Shown one piece after another: positions 5,628 to 6,026 of a stretch of 6,026 bases of DNA. Numbering within the stretch: the stretch's first letter is position 1; each line of letters starts with the position of its first letter. Source of the DNA: Angelakisella sp. Lineage in GTDB: Bacteria > Bacillota > Clostridia > Oscillospirales > Ruminococcaceae. Location: NCBI GenBank assembly GCA_020024515.1, contig JAHHTR010000127.1, forward strand, positions 1-6,026, read 5' to 3'. Below the pieces are notes generated by a model, which was not told the origin of the DNA, did not search any database, and saw only the letters and a list, made by a program, of their open reading frames with translations. Made by a program: the position numbers and the translations under genes.

Positions 5628-6026
5628 ATGAAAGATATTGAAAAAACTCTGTGTGAATACTCCAAAACAATTATTGCACCTGTGCTTTTTAGATATGTAT
5701 GTTATATATTAAAAGAAGCTAATTTAAAAGGTGTAAAAAAATTATATTTTCTTGCAAGAGATGGTTATGTATTAAAGAATATCGCTGAAATATTGCTTAA
5801 AAAATATAATTTAGATATAGAATGTAGATATTTATATGTATCTAGATATTCTTTAAGAACAGCTACATATCATTTAATGGATAAAGAAACACTTGAAGAA
5901 TCCATTTTTTCCAATTCATTAAAGCTTACTCCAAAAGTTATATTTGATAGATGCAATTTTAACAAAGAAGATATAGATAATATAATCAGTAATATAAAAC
6001 TTGATGATATAAATAAACAATTAACA
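5628..6026 (+). CDS. COG5610-like protein of a surface-polysaccharide locus, 5' part
   Basis: An open frame runs from the ATG at 5628 to the window edge with no stop, giving the first 133 residues; the 3' end is outside. TAGAGG at 5615-5620 is the ribosome binding site, 7 nt before the ATG. The segment GVKKLYFLARDGYVLK (35-50) followed by YLYVSRYSLRTA (68-79) is characteristic of a family annotated as predicted HAD-superfamily hydrolases (COG5610), often found in capsule, teichoic-acid or other surface-polysaccharide clusters. In longer members these motifs lie in the domain after an N-terminal HAD domain. Here the protein begins almost directly with that second domain, so it may be a short form. 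There is no signal peptide. Biochemical function is not known to me. It has its own promoter and is separated from the sulfatase by a terminator, so it belongs to a different transcription unit. Confidence 0.7.
   Translation, partial: MKDIEKTLCEYSKTIIAPVLFRYVCYILKEANLKGVKKLYFLARDGYVLKNIAEILLKKYNLDIECRYLYVSRYSLRTATYHLMDKETLEESIFSNSLKLTPKVIFDRCNFNKEDIDNIISNIKLDDINKQLT

Overview
The window is strongly AT-rich, with Shine-Dalgarno sites of the AGGAGG type, sigma-A-like promoter boxes, intrinsic terminators and a lipoprotein signal peptide. Together with the protein families present, this points to a low-GC Firmicute, probably a gut- or host-associated Clostridia member. The species cannot be fixed from the sequence.

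Positions 1-3689 hold a three-gene carbohydrate importer of the LplABC/YtcQ-YtcP-YteP (CUT1-like) type. In order these are a first permease (127-1107), a second permease (1128-2024) and a large substrate-binding lipoprotein (2097-3689). No ATPase gene is present, which is normal for this family because it usually shares an MsmX/MsmK-type ATPase encoded elsewhere. A weak AT-rich hairpin separates the permeases from the binding-protein gene. A much stronger 13-bp hairpin follows the binding-protein gene.

Positions 3690-5324 hold a Cys-type S1 sulfatase (3790-5193) without a signal peptide, followed by a clear intrinsic terminator. A near-consensus promoter (TTTACA, 17 nt, TATAAT) lies just upstream of the sulfatase, and its -35 box sits in the centre of the 13-bp palindrome. 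The sulfatase can therefore be transcribed separately, and the palindrome may act as an operator, an RNA hairpin, or both. Importer and sulfatase together suggest uptake of a sulfated oligosaccharide followed by removal of sulfate in the cytoplasm.

Positions 5325-5627 have no intact gene. On the minus strand they carry what reads as the decayed C-terminal end of an ABC polysaccharide/teichoic-acid exporter ATPase (Wzt/TagH type), broken by a frameshift and a stop codon but still followed by its own minus-strand terminator-like hairpin. A promoter for the next gene lies partly inside this remnant.

From 5628 to the window end runs the 5' part of a plus-strand gene related to COG5610 (predicted HAD-superfamily proteins often found in surface-polysaccharide loci). 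The window thus appears to span the boundary between a sugar-import/desulfation operon and a surface-polysaccharide region.
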